Part shown: positions 45,560-54,579 of the stretch, piece by piece | How the letters are laid out: the number at the start of each line of letters is the position of its first letter | Numbering within the stretch: the stretch's first letter is position 1 | Source: Planctobacterium marinum | GTDB lineage: Bacteria > Pseudomonadota > Gammaproteobacteria > Enterobacterales > Alteromonadaceae | DNA length: 64,000 nucleotides | Assembly: GCF_020687805.1 (NCBI RefSeq) | Contig: NZ_JAJEWQ010000007.1 | Location: 137,151-201,150 of the forward strand | Direction: 5' to 3' | Notes under the pieces: generated by a model | The model's input: the letters and a program-made list of their open reading frames with translations, nothing else | The model's database searches: none | Told to the model about the DNA's origin: nothing | Position numbers and translations under genes: made by a program

Positions 45560-47619
45560 GCAATGTCGTTCATTTGCTTCCCAGAGGGGATAATACTCCT
45601 CAGGAAAACCTTGACGAACTCGTATCGTTTTACGCAAGTCACACCCCCTTTAATCAAAAAGCGGATTGGAGCTGGGACCAAATCTGCTGGAATGCAAAAG
45701 GAGTCTGCAAAACACAGGCCAGAAAATCACATTATAACCAGTACCTCTATTTTTCTCGTGATAACGCAAAAGGTAAAAATGTAAAAACCAGCCGCTCAGA
45801 AATGGAGCCATTTCATACACAATGGCTATCTGACATCTGCAAATGTCATGTATCTTCACTTCAAATTGAAAAGTCTAAAGATATTGGTACATTGCAAATG
45901 GTGATCAATGCATATCGAATACTGGATAACATTCTTAAACTAAAAACAATAAGTTCACCAATCCTGAACTTGAATGATTTCATTATGGCCGAGCAGGCAG
46001 CATGCAATTACTTAAAGGCTTCAACGTATTATCGTACAGCAAAAAAACTGGAAACTATTGCAAAATTCATTGATACCAAAAGGCTTTTCAGGAATAAGAT
46101 AAATTACAAAAAGTCAGTAAAACGCGGGGATGTTCAAACCAACTCTGATACCCGTATTGACAATGAATCGATAACACTTCGAGCGGAAAAGCTGCCATCG
46201 AAGCGCAGTCTGATAGCAGTGGCAGCATTGTCAAACCATGATCTTAGCGGTGATGATGCGCTATTTCAGGCTATGACTGAAATTCTTTTTGCAACGGGTC
46301 TTCGATTCGATGAAGTTGTCAGCCTTGATGTTGACTGTTTGTATGAGAAAGAAATTGAAGAGCGCAACGTGCTGACCGGTAAACAGGATGTATTCACAGT
46401 TTATGAGATCCGTTACAAAGGTAAAAAAGGAGCCGGATACCAGACTAAAACAATTGCTGAAAGCCTGCTTCCTATACTTCAAAAAGGACTGGCAACCGCA
46501 CGCGAACAATTGCAACCGGTGAGAGATTTAATTGCATCCATTCAGCAAAGCGAATATGACTTTTTTCCAGAGATACCAAACAAAGGAACTTTGTTGATAA
46601 ACGATGTTTGGAAAATTCTCGACTGGTCCAGTAGTGACAATTTAGGCACCTACCTCAAAAAGAGAAAAGTTAAAATTTTTGCAGCAAATCATCATACGAG
46701 AGCGCAAAAAATGTCAGCATTTCATTCAGGTGAACTTAAAAGCAAAACGTTGAGCCTGGCAAAAGAATCCATCGATAAACTCTGGAGACAGGTCCAAAAT
46801 CTGACGCCCGCTGATTCGTTGCAGAATATGCTTTTCGTATCGCAATATCAAAGACATCACATGAAAAAAAAGGCGGAGCGATGGAAGTTTACACTGATAA
46901 CACACACACAGATATCAGATTATCTTTCCGGGCGGCCAGAACTCGGTGTTAAAAGTGTGTTTGAACGTCATAACATGATGTTCGAAGGTGAACCCATTTC
47001 CTTGACGTCACATCAATTTAGACACTTCCTTAACACCATGCTAAACCTCTGTGACACCGTATCTGAGTTAGAAGTTGCGAGGTACTTTGGCCGGCGGTAT
47101 CTCGGAGATAATGAAACTTATGACCATACCAACAAAAGCAAAACTGTATTGGATCACGCTGATGCGATTTTAGAGTCTCATAACGTGACTGAGGCCCAAT
47201 TAAAGGAAGCCGCAACCCTCTTTAACATGGTTGACAGCGAAGAGGCGTTGGAAGCGATACAAGACCTCACAACCACGTTAGTCACTGCAATTGGTCTCTG
47301 TAAGCACGATTATAATGAGTCTCCGTGTGGAAAGCATTATGCCTGTTTACGGGGGTGCTCAGAATATTATCGAGTGAAAGGTAGAAAATCTGAAATCGAA
47401 GAAATTAAGAAAATCAGAGATGATGCCATTTTAAGGGTAAACGCAGGAAAAGAATCTGTGGACGCAGAATATTTCAATGCGAACAATTGGCTTCGCTCTC
47501 ATGAAGTGCTCCTGGCCGGCTGTGAGAAGGCTTTGGCAATAGAGCAAGATAAATCAATACAAGTAGGAGAGCGAATACAGCTCTTCCCTGACGGAGAAAA
47601 TGGGTGTAGTCCGATATGA
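45556..47619 (+). CDS. Tyrosine recombinase 3 of the trio (long form)
   Basis: 687 residues, the longest of the three. Arg250 in ATGLRFDEVVSLD, His486 and Arg489 in SHQFRHFLN, and Tyr522 in GDNETYDHTN give a catalytic domain at about 215-535, after a long N-terminal part and followed by a Cys-rich tail (CKHDYNESPCGKHYACLRGC), probably zinc-binding. Such long recombinases with a C-terminal Cys module occur as the last recombinase of Tn554-like and trio elements. Translation is coupled on both sides by 4-nt overlaps. Confidence 0.87.
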   Translation: MSNVVHLLPRGDNTPQENLDELVSFYASHTPFNQKADWSWDQICWNAKGVCKTQARKSHYNQYLYFSRDNAKGKNVKTSRSEMEPFHTQWLSDICKCHVSSLQIEKSKDIGTLQMVINAYRILDNILKLKTISSPILNLNDFIMAEQAACNYLKASTYYRTAKKLETIAKFIDTKRLFRNKINYKKSVKRGDVQTNSDTRIDNESITLRAEKLPSKRSLIAVAALSNHDLSGDDALFQAMTEILFATGLRFDEVVSLDVDCLYEKEIEERNVLTGKQDVFTVYEIRYKGKKGAGYQTKTIAESLLPILQKGLATAREQLQPVRDLIASIQQSEYDFFPEIPNKGTLLINDVWKILDWSSSDNLGTYLKKRKVKIFAANHHTRAQKMSAFHSGELKSKTLSLAKESIDKLWRQVQNLTPADSLQNMLFVSQYQRHHMKKKAERWKFTLITHTQISDYLSGRPELGVKSVFERHNMMFEGEPISLTSHQFRHFLNTMLNLCDTVSELEVARYFGRRYLGDNETYDHTNKSKTVLDHADAILESHNVTEAQLKEAATLFNMVDSEEALEAIQDLTTTLVTAIGLCKHDYNESPCGKHYACLRGCSEYYRVKGRKSEIEEIKKIRDDAILRVNAGKESVDAEYFNANNWLRSHEVLLAGCEKALAIEQDKSIQVGERIQLFPDGENGCSPI

Positions 47620-48029
47620 GCAGAAACAAGAAAGGTAAAATAACGCCTGAAATCGAAGATGAAGTATGTAATCTAATGAAGATCGAGGCCGCACGCGCTG
47701 AAGACGGCAAGGTTAACCTCGTCAAAATCGCGAAATTAGTTAATATTTCTCGACCCACGTTGTACAACAACACAGTCATCAAAACATTGTACAACGAGAT
47801 AAATAACAAGAATCATAAGCCTCAAGAAAAGGTGAATGAGGAACTTGAGTCCAAGCTAAAAAAAGTAAAAGCCGAAACGGACCGACTCAAGAAAACTCTG
47901 AAAGAGTACGATGTAAAATTCGCTCGATGGTTATTCAACGCGACGAATGCCGGATTGTCTATTGATGAATTGAATAGGCCTGTTCCTGAGTCAATGAAGA
48001 CGACCTTGCGCAAGAAAGTAAATAAATGA
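47616..48029 (+). CDS. Small HTH/coiled-coil protein (TnpC/DUF6262-like)
   Basis: 137 residues. A helix-turn-helix-like segment (VNLVKIAKLVNISRPTLYNN, about 28-48) is followed by a charged coiled coil (EELESKLKKVKAETDRLKKT, about 73-95) and a short tail. The arrangement is like the third, small protein of Tn554-type elements, which assists the recombinases. It overlaps recombinase 3 and the next gene by 4 nt each. It resembles the next protein in architecture. Confidence 0.7.
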   Translation: MSRNKKGKITPEIEDEVCNLMKIEAARAEDGKVNLVKIAKLVNISRPTLYNNTVIKTLYNEINNKNHKPQEKVNEELESKLKKVKAETDRLKKTLKEYDVKFARWLFNATNAGLSIDELNRPVPESMKTTLRKKVNK

Positions 48030-48541
48030 GGCTTACCGAAGCTCAGCAGAAGGAGTTGTCAGCATTCAACCTTGATAAAATGAAGCCGGCGGCGTTGAAA
48101 TGCCTGGTAAAAGTGTCAGACGTGCTGGGTAATCTCGATAGTGAAGCCTGGCATGATTTCATCATTGATGGTGGTTTAAACATAAACCTAATCGCAATCG
48201 AGGCGGAAGTTTCTCGTTCGAGTTTGTACCAAAACCCTCACTTAAAAAGATATGTTACGGACAAGGCGGAAGGGCTTCTTAGTGAAGGTTTGATCGCCCA
48301 TTTGCCTTACCAAAAGAAGGAAAATAGGTCATCGGCTAATCCTGGTACCAACAAATATTCAGTATCAGAGTCAGAATTGCGTGAAAAAAATGAAACTATC
48401 AAAGCATTACAGACTAAAGTCGCCGAATTGACGGGGATCGTCGATGGCTTAAAAGACGAGTTGCATATTGCCAACGCTCGTTTGACGAATACCGATCAAA
48501 GAGAAAAACACCTTTTGAAGTTTGGACGGTATCCACGATGA
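48026..48541 (+). CDS. Second small HTH/coiled-coil protein of the module
   Basis: 171 residues. A helix-turn-helix-like segment (INLIAIEAEVSRSSLYQNPH, about 50-70), then a coiled coil (about 112-150, SELREKNETIKALQTKVAEL and on). Same plan as the preceding protein: the S-R-x-x-L-Y core is shared, but the rest is little alike, so they may be distant paralogues. Function unknown; context suggests DNA binding at the element ends or a recombinase accessory role. Overlaps both neighbours by 4 nt. Confidence 0.65.
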   Translation: MRLTEAQQKELSAFNLDKMKPAALKCLVKVSDVLGNLDSEAWHDFIIDGGLNINLIAIEAEVSRSSLYQNPHLKRYVTDKAEGLLSEGLIAHLPYQKKENRSSANPGTNKYSVSESELREKNETIKALQTKVAELTGIVDGLKDELHIANARLTNTDQREKHLLKFGRYPR

Positions 48542-50781
48542 GTTTTTCTGTAGATAAGCCTTTAACCGTCAGAGTTACGCGTAGCGCCTATCCTGGGAAA
48601 CACTCTGTTGTCTTTAACGCTGTCGAAGTTGACTCCGTAACACTTCACCGTGTCAATGTCAGGCAATATTATATTGTCAAAGTTGAAAATACGGATCCTG
48701 ATCTGATGGTAGAAAATATCCATCGCGGCATGATCATGGATATTCAACCAGAATCAAAACTCTATGCCCCGTCAGATGGCGAATTTGAGCGGTTCATCAT
48801 AACCCCTCAGAAACTGGTACTTTTGAGGCCCCGTGGGCAGTTAATTGTGGATTTGATTGGGGGTAGTTCGAAATTCAAGGGAATAGGTCCAGTTAAGGCT
48901 AAAAAGCTCTGGTCACGGTTCGGTGATTCTCTGTACGAGATCCTTAATAACGCCGAAGAAAAGTCGCTAACCGGTGTGCTAAAGCCAGCGATCGCAGAAA
49001 ATTTGATTGAAGCCTGGCGCACTTACGTCAACATTGAGGCAATGCGATTTTGCAATGTTCATCTGAATTTAGATGTTGGAGTTTCCTTCAGGGCGTCAGA
49101 ATTTTATAGAGAAGAAACTGAAAAAAAATTATCTGAGGATCCTTTCCGCCTGTTAGCCTTTGGCGTGACATTCAAGAAATGCGATGCTATCCGAAAGCGT
49201 CTGGGTTTTAAAACAGATGCCCAGATCAGGCTCGCTGCTGCACTAGAAGAAAGCCTCTATTCTGTTCTTAATAGGGGAAGTACTGTTGCTGATCATGAAA
49301 CGCTAAAACCACATCTTATTGAGCTGCTTGATAAAGAAGAAAACGATGAAAATGATGAGCCACTGAGCACTTTAGCGCTACAACAGGGCTTTGATTGTGA
49401 TAACTATGTCCTACTTGATAACGGACTTTATCAAAGCAATGGTGCATTTGTTATGGAATCTCTCATCGCAGAGAGAATTCACGGTCTCATGCAAACATCT
49501 CTCCAAATCTCCAACAGTAATCGCGCTATCAAGAATGCATTGCAACAGTATCAATCAGAGAATGGGATGCTACTCAACCAGGAACAAATAAAAGCAGTCC
49601 ATGAGGCGTGTTCAAACCGTTTTTTTATCATTAATGGCGGTGCGGGTGTGGGTAAAACTACGGTTCTCAAGGCAATTTACACTGCATTTCATGAGATAGG
49701 CCTGGCCCCCATTCAGGTAGCACTCTCCGGAAAGGCGGCAAAGCGTATGAGTGAAGCTACCGGTTATGACGCATATACTATTGCGCGATTTATCAAGGCC
49801 TTTGATTTTAGTTTATTTAACGAACAAGAGTGCGTTCTGGTCATCGACGAAAGTTCGATGGTAGATATTCCGAGTATGTACCGATTGTTCAAGTTTATCC
49901 CAAAGGGCACTCGTATTATTTTGCTCGGTGACACAGGGCAACTTCCTCCTGTTGATTTTGGACTTGTGCTTCACGAACTTATTGACCTTGAATTCTTGCC
50001 TAAAGTTACACTTACCAGAGTATTGCGCCAAGGAAGCAATTCCAATATTCCTTCAGTGGCACAGTGTATTAGGGAAGGGGCAATGCCTCCACTTGATTAT
50101 GACGATGTCTATTTGATACCCGTTTTGGGAGCAACAAAAATAAAGAAAAAGTGTGCAGAGCTTTATCTTGAAGACCCAGAAAATTCACAGATTATCTGCC
50201 CTACAAATCGCGCTGTTAATGAAATAAATGCGCTTTGTAGTGCCCCCAATGAAGGCGATATCGTTAAAGTCTTCGTTGAAGAGTACGACCGTGAAATGAA
50301 TACCGACTTTAAAGTTGGTGATAAGGTTATGTGTTGTCGTAATTTGTATGAATCAGATTTGATGAATGGCTCCACAGGAGTGGTTATTGAAGCATATGAC
50401 AAAGCTCGTCCTGTTCAATTGATACCTGAGTCTCCCGCCGTTACAAGTTATGGAAGGATCCTTTGGGATGACGATGTTTACCGTGAAATCACCATTGACG
50501 TTATTAATTCACTGAAACTTGCTTATGCAATGACAATTCATAAAAGCCAGGGATCGCAATTTCCCGTTGTGATTATACCGATTGAATTTGATAAATTTGT
50601 TGATAAGCGAATGCTGTATACTGCGGTCACCAGAGCTCAGCGAAAAGTTATTTTCGTTGGAAAGGTTAACGTCATTGGCAATATCCTCAAGAACATATCC
50701 AATAATAGTCGAAAAGCGGATTTGGGAAATAAATTGCAAGTTTTATTTTTCGGAAATGTCGCTCAGAGAGTTGGCCATTGA
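48538..50781 (+). CDS. RecD2-like superfamily 1 DNA helicase
   Basis: 747 residues. The N-terminal part has a helix-hairpin-helix-like KFKGIGPVKAKKLWSRFGDS (about 116-136); the ATPase follows with Walker A INGGAGVGKTT (Lys373), Walker B VLVIDESSMVD, motif III LLGDTGQLPPV, and the C-terminal AMTIHKSQGSQFPVVI and YTAVTRAQRKVIFVG. This order is that of RecD2/TraA-like 5'-3' helicases. It should unwind DNA during excision or transfer of the element. Overlaps the preceding gene by 4 nt; the last of the six coupled genes. Confidence 0.85.
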   Translation: MSFSVDKPLTVRVTRSAYPGKHSVVFNAVEVDSVTLHRVNVRQYYIVKVENTDPDLMVENIHRGMIMDIQPESKLYAPSDGEFERFIITPQKLVLLRPRGQLIVDLIGGSSKFKGIGPVKAKKLWSRFGDSLYEILNNAEEKSLTGVLKPAIAENLIEAWRTYVNIEAMRFCNVHLNLDVGVSFRASEFYREETEKKLSEDPFRLLAFGVTFKKCDAIRKRLGFKTDAQIRLAAALEESLYSVLNRGSTVADHETLKPHLIELLDKEENDENDEPLSTLALQQGFDCDNYVLLDNGLYQSNGAFVMESLIAERIHGLMQTSLQISNSNRAIKNALQQYQSENGMLLNQEQIKAVHEACSNRFFIINGGAGVGKTTVLKAIYTAFHEIGLAPIQVALSGKAAKRMSEATGYDAYTIARFIKAFDFSLFNEQECVLVIDESSMVDIPSMYRLFKFIPKGTRIILLGDTGQLPPVDFGLVLHELIDLEFLPKVTLTRVLRQGSNSNIPSVAQCIREGAMPPLDYDDVYLIPVLGATKIKKKCAELYLEDPENSQIICPTNRAVNEINALCSAPNEGDIVKVFVEEYDREMNTDFKVGDKVMCCRNLYESDLMNGSTGVVIEAYDKARPVQLIPESPAVTSYGRILWDDDVYREITIDVINSLKLAYAMTIHKSQGSQFPVVIIPIEFDKFVDKRMLYTAVTRAQRKVIFVGKVNVIGNILKNISNNSRKADLGNKLQVLFFGNVAQRVGH

Positions 50782-51004
50782 TAGGTTCGTTAGAATAGAA
50801 TTTATGGCAGCGGCCTTCGAACCATTAATCGCAGGTTATGAGGGACAGGATCCACTATTACCAAAAGTATTGATGCTTTGTCAATCATCAAATGTGTAAA
50901 AAAAGTCACAAATATTGATTGTTATCTAGACTATTTGTGTGTAAATTCCTGACCTATACGATTTGGTTACAGAATAGCCACAGGCTGTGTATAGTGGTAT
51001 TGGG

Positions 51005-53221
51005 ATGGACTACGAAAAGTCACAATTTCAGACAGGGATCCAGTGTCTATCTGTTATCGCGCGTTTTTTTCAGATCCCTGCTTCTGCTTCACAATTATTT
51101 AGAGAATTTTCATCGCCTGATGACTCCTTATGTGAAGCCAACCTTATTCGAGCTTCAAAGCATATTGGACTTAAATGTGCTGCTTCAACAGTAAGTTTTG
51201 ACAAGTTAGAGCAATTCAATTTGCCAGTTGTTAGTCAAGACAGAGCCGGACATTATTTCATAATCGCCAAAATTAATGATGGACAAGTGATCATCCAGGA
51301 GATGGTCTCTGAAAAGCCAAAATATTTAAAAGTCAACGAATTCCTAGATTACTGGACCGGCAAAGTACTTCTTTTTACTCGCCGAAATTCTGCAAAATCA
51401 TCCTCATCTGTAAAGTTTGGCTTTAAATGGTTTATACCTGCATTCAAGAAATACAGACATTACTTTAGAGATGTGATTTTAGCTTCTTTCTTCATACAGC
51501 TATTAGGACTTGGTTCGCCTGTGTTTTTCCAGGTAGTTATTGATAAAGTTTTGGTTCACAAAGGGTTAACCACTCTTGATGTGCTGGCTATTGGCTTTTT
51601 TATCGTAATTACATTTGAAGTTCTCCTGACAGGTTTCAGGACATGGCTTTTTGCTCATACTACAAACAGAATTGATGTGGAGTTGAGCAGCAAACTATAT
51701 CGACATCTGTTGTCGTTACCTATCCGGTTTTTTAGCAATTCTAAGGTGGGTCAAACGGTTGCACGCGTAAAGGAACTTGAAAACATACGTGACTTCATTA
51801 CAGGGTCTTCTCTGACACTGATTTTGGATGTTTTCTTCAGTTTTATGTTTCTGGGACTGATGTTCTATTATGCGCCATTTTTGACCTGGATAGTTGTTGC
51901 AACGATTCCTTGCTACGCTGTCTTATCCATACTCGTCACTCCGACATTGCGGCAGAGGTTGGAGGAAATGTTTCAGCGCAGTGCTGAGAATCATGCCTTT
52001 TTAGTGGAGTCTATTACAGGCGTGGAAACCATTAAGTCGAGTGCAATTGAACCCCGTATGAGAAATCAATGGGATGAAAAGGTTGCCGATTACGTAACAA
52101 GTGCTTTCAAAACCAATAATCTTAATAATATTTATAGCCAAATAGCTGCTTACATTAATAAAGTATCGTCTCTGCTGACACTCTATTTTGGGGCGTTAAT
52201 GGTTGTCGGTGGTGCACTAACTGTTGGGCAGTTTATCGCCTTTAACATGCTTGCTCAGCGTGTATCCGGTCCAATCATGAGGCTTGTAAATTTATGGCAA
52301 GAGTTTCAACAGGCACGAGTCTCGTTAGCAAGGCTTGGAGACATATTAAACGTCAAACCTGAGCCGGGGTTTAATCCAAACAAGGCTTCTTTACCAGCAA
52401 TCAAGGGAGCCGTAACGTTTGAGCACGCGACTTTCCGTTATAACAAACAATTACCCTCCGTTTTAACCGATATTTCTTTTGATATTAATCCGGGGAATAT
52501 TATCGGAATAGTTGGACGCTCTGGTTCGGGGAAAAGTACTTTGACCAAATTGATCCAGCGTATATATGTCCCAGAAAGTGGTCGAGTACTTATTGATGGC
52601 GTTGACCTGGCGTTAGTCGACCCCGCCTGGTTGCGCCAACAAATAGGTGTAGTGTTACAAGAAAGCTTTCTGTTTAACGACAGTGTCCGGAAAAACATTT
52701 CAATTTCTGATCCCGGAGTTCCCATGGAAAAAGTTATTCAGGCTGCAAAGCTTGCAGGCGCTCATGAATTTATCCTTGAGCTTCCAGAAGGTTACGATAC
52801 GCAAGTTGGTGAGCATGGGGCTTCATTATCAGGAGGTCAGCGTCAACGAATTGCGATTGCAAGAGCATTGATAACCGATCCTAAAGTCCTTGTATTTGAT
52901 GAGGCGACAAGCGCATTAGATTATGAATCTGAAGCGATAATCCGTAAGAATATGAATCAGATTTGTAAAGGAAGAACTGTTTTTATTATCGCGCATCGTC
53001 TGTCAGCAATTAGAGATGCACATGAAATTCTTGTTATTGATAAAGGGCGCTTGGTTGAACGAGGAAGTCATGATGCCTTGCTCGCTGAAAACGGTATTTA
53101 TCGCCACTTGTTTGCTTTGCAAAACGGTTTGCCTGAGCAGCGGAAAATTGTGAATTCATTTTCGGAGAATAGTGTTCGTACTATTAAAGGAAGTGATATT
53201 AGCAGTTCTGCAAATACTTAA
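51005..53221 (+). CDS. Type I secretion ABC transporter (HlyB/LapB-like)
   Basis: 738 residues. N-terminal C39-peptidase-like domain (about 1-125) without the catalytic D-C-G motif, as in HlyB-type exporters of RTX proteins, so it should bind rather than cleave its cargo; then six membrane helices (about 150-430) and an ATPase domain with Walker A GRSGSGKST (Lys510), signature LSGGQRQRIAIARAL and Walker B VLVFDEATSALD. It would export the RTX protein encoded downstream. The frame is open to a GTG at 50987; ATG 51005 is preferred but neither start has a good ribosome site. The 223 bp before it contain no gene and probably its promoter. Confidence 0.92.
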   Translation: MDYEKSQFQTGIQCLSVIARFFQIPASASQLFREFSSPDDSLCEANLIRASKHIGLKCAASTVSFDKLEQFNLPVVSQDRAGHYFIIAKINDGQVIIQEMVSEKPKYLKVNEFLDYWTGKVLLFTRRNSAKSSSSVKFGFKWFIPAFKKYRHYFRDVILASFFIQLLGLGSPVFFQVVIDKVLVHKGLTTLDVLAIGFFIVITFEVLLTGFRTWLFAHTTNRIDVELSSKLYRHLLSLPIRFFSNSKVGQTVARVKELENIRDFITGSSLTLILDVFFSFMFLGLMFYYAPFLTWIVVATIPCYAVLSILVTPTLRQRLEEMFQRSAENHAFLVESITGVETIKSSAIEPRMRNQWDEKVADYVTSAFKTNNLNNIYSQIAAYINKVSSLLTLYFGALMVVGGALTVGQFIAFNMLAQRVSGPIMRLVNLWQEFQQARVSLARLGDILNVKPEPGFNPNKASLPAIKGAVTFEHATFRYNKQLPSVLTDISFDINPGNIIGIVGRSGSGKSTLTKLIQRIYVPESGRVLIDGVDLALVDPAWLRQQIGVVLQESFLFNDSVRKNISISDPGVPMEKVIQAAKLAGAHEFILELPEGYDTQVGEHGASLSGGQRQRIAIARALITDPKVLVFDEATSALDYESEAIIRKNMNQICKGRTVFIIAHRLSAIRDAHEILVIDKGRLVERGSHDALLAENGIYRHLFALQNGLPEQRKIVNSFSENSVRTIKGSDISSSANT

Positions 53222-53242
53222 TTCACTCAATGGACTCGCAAA

Positions 53243-54574
53243 ATGAATTACAACACGGATGCTGAGACCAAAGAAGTAAAGGATCCTCTTGTAACGCAGT
53301 TTATGCCTGCTGCGTTGGAAATTCAGGCTGCTCCACCACCAAAATTTGGTCGGATCATAATCTGGCTTATTCTGATTTTGTTTTGTCTTCTCATTGGGTG
53401 GGCCTGCTTCGGCAAAATTGATATTGTTGCGGTCGCCAACGGTAAGTTAGTCCCTTCAGGAAAAGTGAAAATAATCCAACCATTAGAAAATGGTGTGGTA
53501 ACACAAATCTTTGTCGATGAAGGGCAGTGGGTTGAAAAGGGAACTTTACTTGTCGAACTGGACGGAACGATAAACAATGCTGAACAACTAAAGTTGAACA
53601 ACGTCTTGCAGGGGCTAAAAGACGATGCAAGTCGGATAAACCTGTTACTAAAAAAAATCACAGAAAACGTTAACTCACAAGATAACCCCACTACTCATGA
53701 TCAATTATTGGAGAGCATGCTGTCAGAGTACTTTGCTAAGATCCAATCTATTGATGCAGAGTTAACCTCACTCAATGCTGAAAAGCACACAATTGAAGTG
53801 AGTGTCAACCGATACAAAAAAATCCTTCCAATCACCGCACAACGCACTGAAAGCCTTCGGAAAATGAATGATTCATCTCTTGTGGCAACTGATCAGTATT
53901 TGCAACTAAAACAACAATATATCGAGCAGCAGGAATTGTTGGCTTATGAACAAGCCAGGGTCATGCAGCTCGAATCAAATATTAGCGCAAAACAGCAACA
54001 AAAATGGGCTTTTTCGAAAGAATTTGAAAAGCACCAATATGAAAAACTAGAGCAGATTGAGCGCGAAATCCGCAGTGTAGAGCAGGAGTTGGCACAAGCC
54101 AGGCAGGTTACCAGGCAGCAACAGTTAGTCTCTCCAGTTGATGGGACAGTCACTAAATTAGCTATTGCAACTTTGGGTGGTGTAGTTACAACAGCTCAAG
54201 AAATTATGCATATCGTCCCTGATGGTCAATACCTGATTGCAGAAGCTGGACTTCTGAACAAAGACATTGGGTTTGTGTCTCCCGGTCAGGAGGCGGAGAT
54301 CAAACTAGAGTCCTTCCCATTCACGACCTACGGTGTCATTGAGGCAACAGTTGAGACCATTTCCGCTGACGCAATTGAAGACGAAAATTGGGGGTTGACC
54401 TTTCCTATCAAAGTAAAACTTAAAACGAATCAGATTTGGGCGGGGCAACGGTGGGTTGAATTACAACCTGGTATGCAAGCAACAGTCGAGATAAAAACGG
54501 GGAAACGAAGGATCATTGAATTTCTTTTGTCACCAGTGCTTAAAGGCATGAATGAAGGTATCAGGGAAAGGTAA
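53243..54574 (+). CDS. HlyD-family membrane fusion protein of type I secretion
   Basis: 443 residues: N-terminal cytosolic tail, one membrane helix (about 36-57, IIIWLILILFCLLIGWACF), lipoyl-like halves (GKLVPSGKVKIIQPLENGVV and QLVSPVDGTVTKLAI) around a long coiled coil (about 115-295), and a C-terminal beta domain. It should bridge the ABC exporter and a TolC channel encoded elsewhere. It starts 21 bp after the transporter gene. Confidence 0.92.
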   Translation: MNYNTDAETKEVKDPLVTQFMPAALEIQAAPPPKFGRIIIWLILILFCLLIGWACFGKIDIVAVANGKLVPSGKVKIIQPLENGVVTQIFVDEGQWVEKGTLLVELDGTINNAEQLKLNNVLQGLKDDASRINLLLKKITENVNSQDNPTTHDQLLESMLSEYFAKIQSIDAELTSLNAEKHTIEVSVNRYKKILPITAQRTESLRKMNDSSLVATDQYLQLKQQYIEQQELLAYEQARVMQLESNISAKQQQKWAFSKEFEKHQYEKLEQIEREIRSVEQELAQARQVTRQQQLVSPVDGTVTKLAIATLGGVVTTAQEIMHIVPDGQYLIAEAGLLNKDIGFVSPGQEAEIKLESFPFTTYGVIEATVETISADAIEDENWGLTFPIKVKLKTNQIWAGQRWVELQPGMQATVEIKTGKRRIIEFLLSPVLKGMNEGIRER

Positions 54575-54579
54575 CTGTG

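Larger units (their letters stand above)
42790..50781 (+). mobile_element. Recombinase-trio plus RecD2-like helicase module (left end of a genomic island)
   Basis: Six co-oriented genes with overlapping or near-touching ends: three unrelated-length tyrosine recombinases, two small HTH/coiled-coil proteins and a helicase. The layout fits Tn554-like, recombinase-in-trio or gamma-mobile-trio elements known from marine gammaproteobacteria. The left edge is the ssb terminator or a few bases after it. The right edge is not visible; the type I secretion and RTX genes that follow are probably cargo. No attachment repeat could be found by eye since the far end is missing. Confidence 0.75.

Noticed and set aside
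50782..51004. Possible small gene or attachment site between the helicase and the ABC exporter
   Set aside because: Only frames shadowing neighbours; no direct repeat of the 42790 junction was seen, so the island probably does not end here.
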